From positions 1,178,001 to 1,242,000 of the forward strand of contig NW_024045132.1 of the NCBI RefSeq assembly GCF_012273895.1: a DNA stretch of 64,000 nt, written 5' to 3'. Positions within the stretch are counted from its first letter, which is position 1; each line of letters starts with the position of its first letter. This document shows, in pieces, positions 1 through 12,780 of this stretch. The notes under the pieces were generated by a model. That model saw only the letters and a list, made by a program, of their open reading frames with translations. It had not been told where the DNA came from and did no database searches. The translations under genes were made by a program, and so were the position numbers. Origin of the DNA: Zerene cesonia (lineage: Eukaryota > Arthropoda > Insecta > Lepidoptera > Pieridae).

Positions 1-521
1 AATAACGACTTCCTCGATAAACGTGATATGGTAATCTAAAATAATTAAGGAAAAAAACTTTCTCGATTGAAAAATTACCAAAACAGCTATATTTAATATA
101 CCTTAACTAATATATAGCGAAAGTACCAATCTTGTTTTAACACTCAGAATAGCTTGACAGTACGGTATGATGACCTCTAATCTACATTCGGACAAATTAC
201 TTCCACGCATGGACAACAACAATAACTCGAATGTCTTTGTACATAATGCCTTAGACATAGAAGATCGACCTCTATGGAGTTCTAAATACGATAGAAAATA
301 GCGTAAAGTGATTTTCATTACAAAATGAGTTCTGTCAGTAGATTTAGTAATAGTTAACTAAGTGAAAGGTTCTACGTGAGAAAAACATCGCCAAGACCAA
401 CAATGATACATTTCGTCTTCTGGGCCGGTGATCGATTAAGGTGAATATTTCATTTGTCTAAACACTAAAGCCATTGGGAAACAGTTGTATTGAAAAATTA
501 GATTTACTTGTGCAAGCCTCA

Positions 522-680
522 GTTTTTTTTTTGGCTCGCCTAATAGCAACCACCACCTACATTTGATGGGAAAAAGGAATGAACTGGGAAGGATGAGGAG
601 AAGAATAAGGGTCTCCGGCTCTCCCACTGCTACCATTACACGCCGATTTTCTGCAAAGTGCAACTGTCTGTGCAATGAAC
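522..680 (-). mobile_element. Decayed copy of the 320-bp retroposon
   Basis: GGGTCTCCGGCTCTCCCACT and ACACGCCGATTTTCTGCAAA match, in reverse, the middle of the fuller copy at 59271-59593, which has the same orientation. A poly-T run at 522-532 would be the A tail. Confidence 0.5.
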
Positions 681-1850
681 TTTACCCGGTTCTATGTGGT
701 CTTATTCGTTTTGAAGCAGAGTCGATTTCGAAAAAAAACAGACTTGAAATAAGAGTATCGGAAAAAAAATTGTCACATCTTGACCAGAGTCACACGTACA
801 TAGTCCGTAGTGTGTTTCATTTTGCGCGATTTATTATTATTAATATAAATACTTTTTTTTCAAAAACAGGATTTTAAAAACTTAAAGGATATATAAAAAC
901 AGGATACACTTCGCAATAAATAACTAAACGCTAAAATCGCTTTTTAAAACCTTTTGCCTAATTATCTATATAACTAAGAGAAATCGAACAAAAAAAAATA
1001 CCTTACTCCAAAGGACGAATGTTCGTAATCCATAATATTATTTAACAGACAGCTGAACAAGATAAGTACGTAAAAATTAAGTCAATCATATAATATGTAA
1101 ATAAAATTAATTGTGTTCTAACTAAATAGGCCTTTCGTTTTAGAATATACACATATCATGTATTGATAAAAAATTCATGTTAAAATCATTAAGATAAACT
1201 TCAATATTATGTAAAAAAGTTAATATATCAGTACGAAATTACTAACATCCATATATACTCAAATACAAATTCTTATTTCTTTGTCTTCACGTTACCTACA
1301 CCACGTGGGTACAATGTGTCCTTCTGAGCAGTCATGCAATGTCATACTTAACATTTCATGATTGACCTGGCAACCTTGGCAAGCAACTACCACTGCCGTT
1401 GTCAATATTAACAGAAACTTCATTTTCCGAGAAATATTAACATTTCAGTTAGATGTTTACTTTTGAGCTATTGTGCTAGTGGTCGTGTTTATATCATGTT
1501 TATATATTAGTAATAAAAATGTAATTGAGATTAGTGATTTGATGTTATTCATTTATCCGAAAATTGATATCTGGACCATAAAAATTTGTGGATTATTAAA
1601 TTACTTTTTTGTTATGTTTTGTAATCTAATTCAATAAAAAAATGTTGAATTAGATTTCTTTAGGCTTAAAAATATCAACAGGAATGGAGAAAATCTTGCT
1701 GCTGAATAACTTTAAGGTATTTTTCATGCGCTAGGAAACAAAATTATTTGTCAAACTACAAATAAATCGCCCTACTTAATGATTTTATTATATTTTCAAA
1801 TGCACATTATGACACTATTTGACACGATTTGTCGGTCATTTTATATATTA

Positions 1851-2065
1851 CTAGCAAACCCGGCGAACTCCGTTTCGCCACCAGATGGCTGTATGTGAAA
1901 AATGATTTTCACACTTTTCTGTTGAAATTTTTCCTGAATGTTCTTTGCTATAAACCTCACGGAGCTCGAGACCTTTCCAACGAATGCAAAACCATGGAAA
2001 TCGGTTCGTGCGTTCTGGAGTTATAGCGTCAGGAAGGAAAACCCGACTTATTTTTATATAGTAGA
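1851..2065 (-). mobile_element. Non-autonomous Helitron-like element
   Basis: Read on the minus strand it starts TCTACTATATAAAAATAAG and ends ...GGGTTTGCTAG, with A before and T after, the Helitron insertion rule. The interior includes the stretch around CCATGGAAATCGGTTCGTG, which I recognise as a repeat widespread in insects. Short open frames across it have no coding meaning. Confidence 0.75.
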
Positions 2066-3426
2066 TTAAACAATGTGTATAGTTAATGTTTTTATGAGTC
2101 AAGCAACTTCATTAAATCAATATGGGTAATATTGAGGGAGTTTTAAAAAATATTTATTCCGACATTTTGTGGCGGCCGCCATTTTATTCAAACATAGCTA
2201 AGAACCACCGCATGGAAACTTTTGAAATAAACAAAACAATATTGAAATTGGACCATCCTTTTTGGAGCTATGACGGCACAGACACGTCATAATACCCGTA
2301 TTTTTGTATCGGGGGTTAAATGTTACAAAATATCAAATTACTTACGAAAAGCTCTCAAATCAGAAGTTTCTACAATTTCTTCTTGCATTTACATTCTTTA
2401 ATATTAATAAGTGAACTATGACGCAAGAAACACCTATGTTACGTCTATCGGGAGGCTGCAAGACGGCAATCGAGAATAAAACCTCCCCCTGTGTTAAGCG
2501 AAGAGGTTTAATCCCAAAACATATTAAGGGAATATTCACAGATCGCCGTGGACTTTACGAGTGTTATCACAATAATCAACGCGAAAAAATTACATGTTAA
2601 GCATAATGTATGTTTAATCAACTTGCAGATTTTTTTTATACTTTATCGTAATTAATATATTATGTTTATACGCTACGATGTACGCTTGTTGAATAAAAAA
2701 GTACTATAATTTTATTAGTACTTCATATTTACTAGAACTATAGAATGACCGATTATTTTCAACTTTATTATGAGTGTGTTCCATTGTACGATGATATTTT
2801 ATGGTAACATTTTCATAAAAGCCTGCAGACCAAATTTAACACCTTGGATAAAGGTAAATGAAATCAAGATACTCATAAGAGTAAACGTGAACTGTATGAA
2901 AAGATCCGTTAAAAGGAGCATCCGTAATGGCTTTTCTATTCAATTTTCGATAGAGATTTTTTACCAACCCGCAGTTTTGCGTACGGCGGAACCAATAAAT
3001 CTCCTCCTGATGTAAGGGGCGAATTAATCACTCGACAAATCGCCCAACTAGTCGTAAGATTCGTCAGACGTCTCAAAGAATATACACTCAATTCCTTGGT
3101 CACTTGAGTTCATATTGCAATACACATGTTCTATTTACTGTTCGGAAGGTGGGAATAAGAAGTGGAAATAAATAGTATCTTTTGCAACCATACACTCAGA
3201 GGAGATTAAAGTGTTCGGGATAGCTGTAACATAAATTAGGGCCACGGCCGTAGCTTTTGATTGCCGTAAACAAAATGAACAGATTGTAAGTAGTAGTTAC
3301 ATGATTGTTACCGCAAATAAAACGGAAACGAAACAAAATTCATCGGATGTGAATCAAAAAATCAAAAATCCAATTTCATTTAGCGACGCTCTGAAATTTA
3401 AAAGCTGTGTTATTCCCGCCTATTAA

Positions 3427-3454
3427 GGGTAGGGCAGGCGGGTCGGTGGGAGGG
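3427..3454 (+). other. G-quadruplex motif
   Basis: Five G3 runs with loops of 2, 5, 5 and 1 nt fit the G3+N1-7 rule. It lies in AT-rich DNA with no gene in view. Confidence 0.7.
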
Positions 3455-5138
3455 CTGATATCGGGCACGAATTAATAAACAAACTGGCCAAGGCCACAGC
3501 CACAAGACCTTTAGCCCATCCTCGCTCCCTTTATCCGTTAATCATAAAACCATTGAATTATTTAGTTACTCATGCCGTTACATTACAACGTAAAATGTTC
3601 ATATACGTACATGTCATATTAAAGGGAGCATTCGCAGTGAACGTAGGGACAATTTGCATTATGGCAGATGATGGTTACAGAGAGCAAATCCTCAATTCGC
3701 TATAAAACGTCGCGACGAAAGTGGGCTCACACGGCCAAAGAAAACGTTGTCATTCAAAATCAGACCACGTGTACAATATTTCATCATCAGGAAGGGTGGT
3801 CTCCCTTGCTCTCTCCAGCGGCCCCACACTCCGTCCGCCCGCGCCCGACCCAAAAAGTCTATCTGCACTTGACATGGGAGGAAACGAGACAGATTAACCG
3901 TAGTGAAGGGAACAAAGCTAAATATGTTTCAAGCTGATACTTGCCCTGTGTGGTATACGACGAATTTTACAGGTACTTATTGTTGCCGTGCATATCCTTT
4001 GTATGTTTGCCTCTTACTGGACTTTTATCTCTAGATATTGTCCTCGACATCAGTTGGAGTACCTACCTTGCTTATAATATATATAAGATCACTGCAATCC
4101 CTTATTTAGCCAGGACAAAATATTATTCTAATCGCTTATTTAAAAAAATGGTAATTAAAATCGTTTAAAACAAAATGGACAAAATCAAATGTGTGTCATT
4201 TACAGCTTCCCACATAATGAAAGAGTGTGTTTACGGGACGCCACGCACACATCGCATCCCTCGGCGTGAAAAGTTTGAGCAGTAATTTATATGACGGTTT
4301 AAATAATTACTTCGCGTTTTTGGTTCAATTTGTAGATGAGGCGGTGTATCGGTGCTGTTGACATTTATGCGTATTACTCTGCTGGATTTATTGATGGTGT
4401 CTTTGTTTCCTGAGGGTTGTGATAATAATGTTCATAACTTTATTAATAATTACGATCATTGCATTCTGCGAAGGACATTGACCTATTGATTGGCTGATTG
4501 CCGCTTGCATTGGATTGCAAACAGAATTTTTCACACAAAAACTGTTAAACTGTAAGTAAGTAGACTTCGTATGCAAACAATAAAATCTTTCGCGACTTTA
4601 TTGTTCACATAAAAAACAGTATTTTTTTTAAATCATAATGTCTTCATTAGAATATTTCCTCGTTTAAAATAAATTTTCCGCCTTATAAAACCTTATTTCA
4701 TTCATTGCCATCTGTTTCGAAAATAGATCGCTTGTCAATAAAAATGTAAATTCGCCACTTCGCTCTCAGCTAATTCATTTCCCAATGGAAAATCCGAACC
4801 CGTCACTGGAGATCGATGGAGCATTCATTTTGCTAAATTTTTTAGATTTCAATACTGACCAGACGGTAACTTTGAATTTTCTTTTAGGAATATTCTGATC
4901 GTCTTGAATTGCCCTTTTCTAAATCAAATCACTGAAATCGCTTAGCTTAGCTGATTAAATAGACACATATATTATTCGCGTATTATGATTAAGTATTTGA
5001 AATATGCAACGGAAACGCAAACAAAAATTTTGACCTTCGTTTCAAAGCAATGCAAAAAATCGAAGTACGCAAATTTGATCCAAAACCCTGAGGTGTAGTA
5101 TTCAACTCGCGGTGATACGCCTGACACCCTAATCAAAT

Positions 5139-5232
5139 AAGTACCTTTTACAGAGAATAGATACAGCAACATTAAAAATAAACCCTAAGCGGTGGGAGTA
5201 CAGTTTATAATGGGTTTAACTGCTGGTGTCAG
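5139..5232 (+). repeat. Direct repeat, copy 1
   Basis: AAGTACCTTTTACAGAGAAT to AACTGCTGGTGTCAG. Matches 5683-5768 at most positions, apart from a few substitutions and an 8-bp difference (ATGGGTTT). Confidence 0.75.
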
Positions 5233-5682
5233 ACTAGCTTCCGCATAAAACGTATTTGTAGGAAGGACGACCCAGAAAATGGGTATAATATACTCACACT
5301 ACCGTCGCTTCCTCCTTACCCCCGGCGTCCCCCAGGACTACAGAATTTTATATAACAAGCTATATCTCCCAACTCGGTTATTGTCGGCAAAATGCCTTAG
5401 ACATCGTTTTTTTTTTTAATTAAAATTAACTGGTCAACCCATGAGACATTGCAAATCCTTACCATAAATTCTGTTTGTTTGTAACAACTTCAAATTTGAG
5501 TATTTTTTACATCTTATTTACCGTATAACCAATTATTTCGTTCGAAACTACAAATTGTTTTGTTTTCAGAGCGTGTTGGACTGTCATTTGAAATATTGTA
5601 AAAACCTAAACACGTGGTTTGATCAAGATTAACAATATAATTCATGAAAATAGCCTAGGTATTAATCCATTTACAATAAGTA

Positions 5683-5768
5683 AAGTACCTTTTACAGAAA
5701 ACAGATACAATGACATTAAAAATAAACCCTAAATGGTGGGAGTACAGTTTATAAACTGCTGGTATCAG
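5683..5768 (+). repeat. Direct repeat, copy 2
   Basis: AAGTACCTTTTACAGAAAAC to AACTGCTGGTATCAG. Pairs with 5139-5232, 544 bp upstream. No terminal structure is visible. Confidence 0.75.
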
Positions 5769-6441
5769 GGTATTTTCAAAATTTCAGTGAACATTTTTTC
5801 AATCGTTACTGAGTTATTGCGTTGATATTAAAACGTTAAATTTCATCTAATGTAGCAAAAATAGCCCCATAATATTTACCTTTATTGAATCTAATTAAAA
5901 TATTTCACATACTAATCCTGACATTAAATCGAATAAAAATAAAAAAGTACTCATTTATGTGTCGATAATGTGATAACTTTTGCCTCAAGTAATAGAATTA
6001 AAAAAGGGCCGATCCTTTAAACAATTTCTCACTCAATCACTTTAAATGAGTGGGAGGAAGCCACCCCGTTTCCAATGAATATACCAAGCGATGTAATCCA
6101 CCGCCTACTGTTAAACCATCTACGAAGTATTCTTTCTATCTTTATTTATAATTCATGTCTATTGGATACAATATGTTTGAAGACAAGAGAATATTGTTTC
6201 TTCTAATTTATTATTTTTACTTTTTGGATATTTTTTTCGGTACCAGCTGCAATCCGCGGCGTCACTCGCCTGGTACATGGGTAATAGGCCTATGTGTTAT
6301 TGTAGACTGGAGAGTACAGGGTCTTGTTACATGTATGTAATACAATAAGGTCTAAACGCAATTTAAAAATTTCAGATGTCCCATCCCCATTCACAGCTTA
6401 AATGCAGATTGATTTTGCTGATTGAATATAAACTAAGAGTG

Positions 6442-6482
6442 TTACTTTTTTGTTAATGTGGACAACATTAACAAAAAAGTAA
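6442..6482. repeat. Perfect 18-bp hairpin
   Basis: TTACTTTTTTGTTAATGT and its exact complement are separated by GGACA. It is AT-rich but too exact to be an old relic. Confidence 0.8.
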
Positions 6483-7003
6483 AATTGGATTAAATACGAT
6501 AAGACTAACATCATACTTTAGTTCAAAAATCCCAAACTCAATAAAAAAAACAAACTAGAGCTACACTTTTTATACATTTAATTAGATTCAAAACCATTAT
6601 AATAATTTCTCCCCGTATTACAAATATAAATAAAATTATTTATGAAAAAAAAAATAATATGAATCTGAATGTATATTTAGCAGAACTCACGACCCAAACG
6701 ACCTGTAGACGATCTTTGAACGCAACGTATTAAAGATTATTGACTGAAAGTAACCTTGGAGGTTGTGTGACAAACCAAATTAACGCAACTGTTAGACTCC
6801 GGTGGATCACCACAAGACCCACCGCAATCAGCTATTGATAATTTATTTATTTAGGTTCATCAGCTGTTGTTGCATAAGCATTTTCTCTCAATACAAAAAA
6901 AAAAGTTTAGAATTATATATTATATGCACAACAATTAAAGATAAACACAACATTCAACAAAAACAAACAAGTATAACTAAGGTAATATCTATAAATGACA
7001 AAT

Positions 7004-7043
7004 AGTATAATATATTTATTATAATAAATAAATATATTATACT
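7004..7043. repeat. Perfect 17-bp AT hairpin
   Basis: AGTATAATATATTTATT and its exact complement are separated by 6 nt. Composition is almost purely A and T. Confidence 0.75.
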
Positions 7044-8654
7044 GATAATAAACCTTACTGGCCTAGCGATCAGGAATCCTCCGCCTCAAGTTTAATATCG
7101 ATGTGGAACAGTAAATTTCCAATGATTTCATGGACAATTTTCCATCGGTTTTTAGTTTTACATTATATATCCAACATAGATCTTTAGCAAAATTTTTACC
7201 TCTTGTTGTCTTTGTTCTTTGTCATTACTGAGTACATACTAAAATATCGTAAATAACGATATTTTCTTTGATATACAGAAAATCAATCGGACAAATGTAT
7301 CGAAAAATTTTGGTACGAAGGTATTGGGAAAGCTTAATGTAATTGTGATCTGAGTGGGATTGTGGGTATAAATAGGAAAGCAAAGACATCCGGATTCCCA
7401 AACCGACACCCTCGCTGTACCGACCTCTACCTCCTTTTAATGTACCTTTGTTTCATACTAAATTCTCAAACAAAATTAAGACTAAAGAATAATGATCGTA
7501 TTTCTAATACATAACTGAATACATCCATAATGTACACGCAATTTAAATAAACATAACAGATATCTAACTATTCCAGTAATGCATATATCGCACTAACGTA
7601 ACAGATTTTTAATACAAAGCAAGAATTTATAAACACATTATAACCTGTTGGAAATAGTTAAGCAAGCCAATTAAAAGCAAATATATAGGATTCAAAAACG
7701 GCAAGAAATTCTGGTTAATTGTTGTTTATAAAGCACATAAAGAAGGCTTAGAGGTTCACAATAATAACGGTAGAATCGCATCTCAGGGCGAATACGTGAT
7801 CCGCAATCTTATCTACCGGCCAGTCGCAGCACCAACACCAAGCTTGGTAACGTGATAAAGAAACCTAAAAAGCCTAATTAGAACAATACATTTACTATTC
7901 TTACATGAACTCGCTATGTGAAAGTCACTTTTCAATATAACCTTCCTCGCTGGCTCAGTTATAAACAATGTCTTATAGAACATGGAAGTGAGTAGTGACG
8001 ATTGTTTTGGTCTTAGGTCTTCAACATATATTGGAACCTCTGGTTAGTTATAGATGGATTATTCGAATACAGATCAAGGGTTTAGACATAATATTACATG
8101 TGTTTTGTTACATAGCAGCTTAAGAAAGTCTGCTTTGTGAATGGAAAAGCTTCTTTTATAATACCAATTCATTCGTTATAGCTTTAAATCTCTTCTAAGA
8201 TTATTATTCCAAATTTAAAGAAAATTGGAGCAGAGGACCAATGCACCGGAAAAAGTACCAGTCTATTTACATGACATCCACTTACAGGTCCTCGTATTGA
8301 TGGGAATTTAGTACACGTCCACGTAAGTACTAAGTGTTTAGTAATCGATATTTTTCATTTAAATAAAAGTCCAATAGGTTAAACGTCAGTAACAGCGAGG
8401 CGACTATAACTATGACCTAAATAAAGTGCGAGTATCGTACCAATTCAATTTAATCCAATTACTGCGCACATATCGTTATGCTGGGACCAGAACTGCGTTA
8501 CTATTGAATCTAGGTATCTGTACAACTAGTATATACTTTGAATTATATAAACTGTGAAGTGTGTGATACAAGGTAAAAGTTCGATAGGTCATATAGTCCA
8601 GATTAGCTTTATCCTGGTCGTCACTTGTACTATACCGCCATTTAATTTTTTTGA

Positions 8655-8745
8655 GCAGTGGATCACATAAATCAAACAGAGTAGAGTTCGAGACCAGACA
8701 AACGTGTAAGAAAGAAATTGATTGCTTAAACTCTCTTCACGTCCA
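8655..8745 (+). mobile_element. Decayed SINE head
   Basis: GAGTTCGAGACCAGACAAAC and GTGTAAGAAAGAAATTGATT parallel the B box and following bases of the SINE at 27574. The A box is not recognisable. Confidence 0.4.
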
Positions 8746-8880
8746 CATCACCGAAAATGATCAGAAAAACATCAAATCACAGGACTACAGCGAGTTAACA
8801 GGGACTAAGCAAGTGACGATGGACACTCGTATATAATAAGGTGATTAACTTAAGTTAAACCTAAAATTACTTGTTTTTAC

Positions 8881-9075
8881 GCTTCGGCATCAATGGGCCC
8901 ACATGACCGGCGTGAAATAGTAGTCTACTACTGTGTTTCCTCCGGTGAGTGGGGGAGCCAGCGGCCCATATCCTTTTCCTTACCCTTTCCAATTCTTTTC
9001 CTATATTCTCGTCAATTCTTTCTTAATCCCTTTCCAATTACAAGTCGGCAATCCATTTGTAAAGATCTGAGATCA
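8881..9075 (+). mobile_element. Retroposon copy, 3' truncated
   Basis: Starts inside the family (GCTTCGGCATCAATGGGCCC), contains CCGGCGTGAAATAGTAGTCT and GTGAGTGGGGGAGCCAGCGG, and stops near CCATTTGTAAAGATC, before the conserved tail. Confidence 0.65.
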
Positions 9076-12000
9076 AGTTTACACCTTAGGTTATTTTGTG
9101 CTACATTCGATCTTTGTAACTGTCGCAGTTGTGGGCATATCATTAGACTGTATAGAGTTGACTCATATAAGTATTGTATGTATGTTTCATTGCTTTCACA
9201 ATATTTTACAGTCCGGTATTGATTATTAAAAGCTTTTAACATCACTACATCAATCCACTCTGCATTTACTATTTGCACGTTGAATACATTAACGTTGCTG
9301 TAAATATACAAATAATTGATATAAAAGAAATTGTTATAAGAAATTCAAATAATGTTTTCAAGCTTATGAAGAGAATTATTACATGATTGGTGTATTTGAA
9401 TCATTAATTGCAATAGTTGCAATTGCATTTTTTTTTACTGCAAACTGAAAATATGTCAATTGAATAATACAGTACTCATATATTCTCTGTTTAAATTATA
9501 CTGTTACAATACAGTATAATTATATTTCAATATTTGTATAATTATATTTTAATTCCTTCAATTTTAAAAAACGAGCTTTCTTAAGGTAGTTGAAGCAATA
9601 ATTCATCTAAACGTTCAAACTTATATACACGTATTGAGGAAAAGAGATTAAAATCCTTATGTACTGTTATGTATTGGACTTATTACAAGATTTCAATATT
9701 ATCTATTGACTACAAATCATATTCTGTCCTTTGTCATTTATGCTATTTTACATTAATTGCTAAAATAAAAAATACCTTTTATTAATTATATATAAGTTGT
9801 ATACAAAACGATATACTTGAAATACTAGTTTTAAATACACCAGACTGTTTAGGCCCCAAATTCGAGAAACAAGATTAACTAAACTATAATATTGTGAATT
9901 TACCCAGAGGTCAGGGCAAATTGCGACCTAAATACGCTCCCGACAACTCAATTACAAAGTACGCAATTTATTATGCTGTCTAGTTAGTGATAGGGAAAAT
10001 ATGTGACGATTTTTGTTCCAGGCCCGAGTATTTTTTGATATAAGTTTGATCTGCTATTACGATGTTGTTGGAAGCTTCTCACGGCGGGTTCCATAACTTC
10101 TGCATACATTCTATTTATATTATGTGTCTGGTAAATTAAATATAAATAGAGTCAAATAGGCTATCAGTATCATAATATGCCTGCACCTAATGGCGACATG
10201 TCGAGGCGTAGCGTACAGAATGCTCCCGGGGGAGACCCTGTCCTTAACTCTGGATTGGCTTCACCGGCTGCCTAGAGTGAAGCCTGACGAGGTATATGAC
10301 ACCACACCTCTGACTTGCCTTAGCTGATCGGTCAGAGTGGAGTCAAGAGAGCCTTTATATAAAAATATAATATATGATAATAAATATACATTAATAATGA
10401 AATGAAAGAGGATTGCTATTATTATTATTATATATTCCGCTACGTCATAGCAAAATCTAATAAGTATTGTTTTAAATACTTTCAATGCGAAACTTTTCAT
10501 GGTATTATAAAAGATTTTTTGTGAAAAAATGCTGTTAGCCCAGCAGGGTTTCTACGACGTAAAATAGATTGTTTATGGGTTACGTCACACAAACCTGAAC
10601 TTTCTTTAAATGTTTAAGAACTTTCTTGTTATGATGTACTTCTTTCCAATTCTAAAGTTCAGTTTCTAAAAGAAAACTGTTTTAAAAAACCCAAGAGTTT
10701 TGGTAGGTTACAAAATGACGTTCATTTCTATATATCAATATGAGCGTTATTCTACCAATCCAAGCATGGGTAATGATTAAAAATTCATTTCAAAATCGAC
10801 ATAATATACGCACATATATTATGCAGGTTTGAGCTAGGATCTGAGGTCGGCATTTACTAATCAAAACGTAATTCCGAGATAATATTGCTTATGGAGCAAT
10901 ATCAAATACTGCAGATGTAAACCTTCATGAATATTCATTATTTTCTACCCTCCCCTCTAATAGTATTGTTTATACAAAAAATCGTATTCGTTCTATCGAT
11001 CGAATCTGTTAAGTCACAAGAGAGTAGTATTTCCTTGTGTTTGATTTTACGCGAGTATTATACATTAAGAAATTTAAAACTATTTAACGGATTTTAAACG
11101 CGATTTATTCATTATATTATTGTGCGTGCGTGACCACGCTCGCTGTAAAGTGCTCGAAACGTCGGGTCAATAATATAATAAATAAATCGCATTTAAAATC
11201 CGTTAAAAAGTTTTTAATTTCTAAACAAAAGAAAGTAGTTGTTTTTCTATAAATTTATACAAAACTGACATATCAAAATTAATGAATTATAAACAATCGT
11301 CCAATATAAAAATGCAATAATTATTATCAATCACTAGAAACACAAAATATACATATTACAACTTTTTACTAATTATACTCATACTGTTACTGTTGCCATT
11401 ATAATTAACCCACTAAAATATTATGAGATTAATTTTACAGGAAGGCAGTTACTTGAAATATGTTGAACGTGTTTAATTCTAAAATAATTGAGTAAACTCT
11501 GACGCTAACATAATTGTACATTCTAGAAAATGTCTTCAGGTCACTGAAATACATGTGGGCGGTAATACGATATTATATTTTTAACTTAAGGAAAGGTCAG
11601 AGTAAGCAAATTATAATTTAGTAAATAATCCAAGTTCCAGAAAAAAAGAAATAATAATTTAATAACTCATATAATATCTTAATCAAAACCTATATTTATT
11701 TTATTTTCTTTAATTGTTATCGATGTCATTATCTATATACACCTATGCATTATTCTCTAACTCACGTTGTTATTAAAGCCCATATTAATAAAGACATAAA
11801 TAAAGATTCATAAATAAAACAACGCTTCATTCAACGAATATATAACATTCTTACAACCTGCTATGTAGCTGTGAAGAAAAATCTCCGGCAGTGTAATAAT
11901 GATATCAGAAGAACATTAAACGAATCTAAGGTAAGCTTCTACTCTGTTGCAGTTGAGACCGTAGGCTGTGGCGCCTCGCTTCCAGAATTAATAATCTTTG

Positions 12001-12474
12001 TCGCCCCCTTCCCCCTCCTACGACCTCCCGCGCCCACACCAAGCCACAGATCCCCTACCTCGGTTGCGAATCTCGAATTAATTGCTTCTAAATTTGCAAC
12101 ATTATGCAGGAAAATTTTTAGGCTGTCATTTACGTGACGACGTTATTCCATGGTTAAAGATAAATTAAAAGCATATTTCTTATTCTTCATTATTTATTTA
12201 ACTGGCAGGGCACCGACTTCAAGTCGAAGTAATTTTTAACACGAGTACAGAAATAGGAGCGGAAAGTTTATCTACGGAATTGTTTCCCGTTTTGCTTCGA
12301 TTTTATACACGCTAATATATATTCAAGCATCGAGTTGCCATAGTAACGTAGATCCTCCATCTCACTCGTGGGGTCGGAAAGCCTTCGGAAGTTGCAGGAG
12401 TATTTTGGTTTGCCACTTTGGCTGTATTTGGGTGTGTAATGATTTGATTCGCATAGTATCACATCATAAAATGC
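9076..12474. other. Gene-less stretch
   Basis: Holds the foldback element at 11068. A GC-richer patch at about 10190-10340 (ATGCTCCCGGGGGAGACCCT, GGCTTCACCGGCTGCC) looks transposon-like but is unassigned. A pyrimidine-rich block lies near 12000-12060. Confidence 0.45.
11068..11222. mobile_element. Foldback element with 55-bp inverted repeats
   Basis: The arms at 11068-11122 and 11168-11222 are complementary over about 55 bp with only a handful of mismatches. The 45-bp loop is GC-richer and contains AAGTGCTCGAAACGTCGGGT. I recall similar loop and arm sequence in many invertebrate genomes but cannot assign a superfamily. Confidence 0.6.
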
Positions 12475-12542
12475 ACTGCTGAGACGTGAAATAAAGACAA
12501 ACAAACAAACACACTTTCGCATTAATAGTATTAAAGTAAGGA
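12475..12542 (-). mobile_element. Helitron-like 5' fragment
   Basis: The minus-strand 5' end (TCCTTACTTTAATACTATTA) is followed by the GCGAAAGTGTG core found in other copies here; A/T flanks are kept. The 3' part is not recognisable. Confidence 0.5.
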
Positions 12543-12553
12543 TCGATTATGTA

Positions 12554-12780
12554 ACAGCTTTCCGCGGCTTCGCCTGTATAGTAAAAGGAGTCTCAACTCC
12601 TTCTCTTCTTCGTATTTACTGCCACATATTTCCGTTTGGTAGGATTTCTGATATAATTGCTATCATATGTGCTTTATTGCATCTCAAACAATATTCATAT
12701 CAAATTTCATTCAAATCGGGTCAGTGATTTAGGCGTAAAGAAGTGGCAGGCAGACAGTTAAGCTTTTATAACAGTAGAGA
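12554..12780 (-). mobile_element. Decayed Helitron-like element
   Basis: It ends GTAGAGA|T, as expected for a minus-strand 5' end, and begins with a GC-rich CTTTCCGCGGCTTCGCCTG block resembling the 3' hairpin region of the family. The interior has the AAATTTCATTCAAATCGGGT segment shared with related copies. It lies 12 bp from the previous fragment. Confidence 0.55.

Larger units (their letters stand above)
1..5138. other. Gene-less stretch
   Basis: Apart from the retroposon remnant (522-680), the Helitron (1851-2065) and the G-quadruplex motif, I see no supported feature. A GC-rich patch near 3800-3870 (GCTCTCTCCAGCGGCCCCAC) lies in an 89-codon frame that I do not trust. Confidence 0.5.
5769..8880. 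other. Gene-less stretch
   Basis: Two perfect AT hairpins and a decayed SINE head. A possible transposon fragment near 6246-6325 includes ATAGGCCTATGTGTTATTGT, which resembles a phrase common in lepidopteran repeats. Nothing else is recognised. Confidence 0.45.

Noticed and set aside
1829..2102. Two opposed frames over a conserved-looking block
   Set aside because: The conservation is that of the Helitron-like element at 1851-2065, not of a protein.
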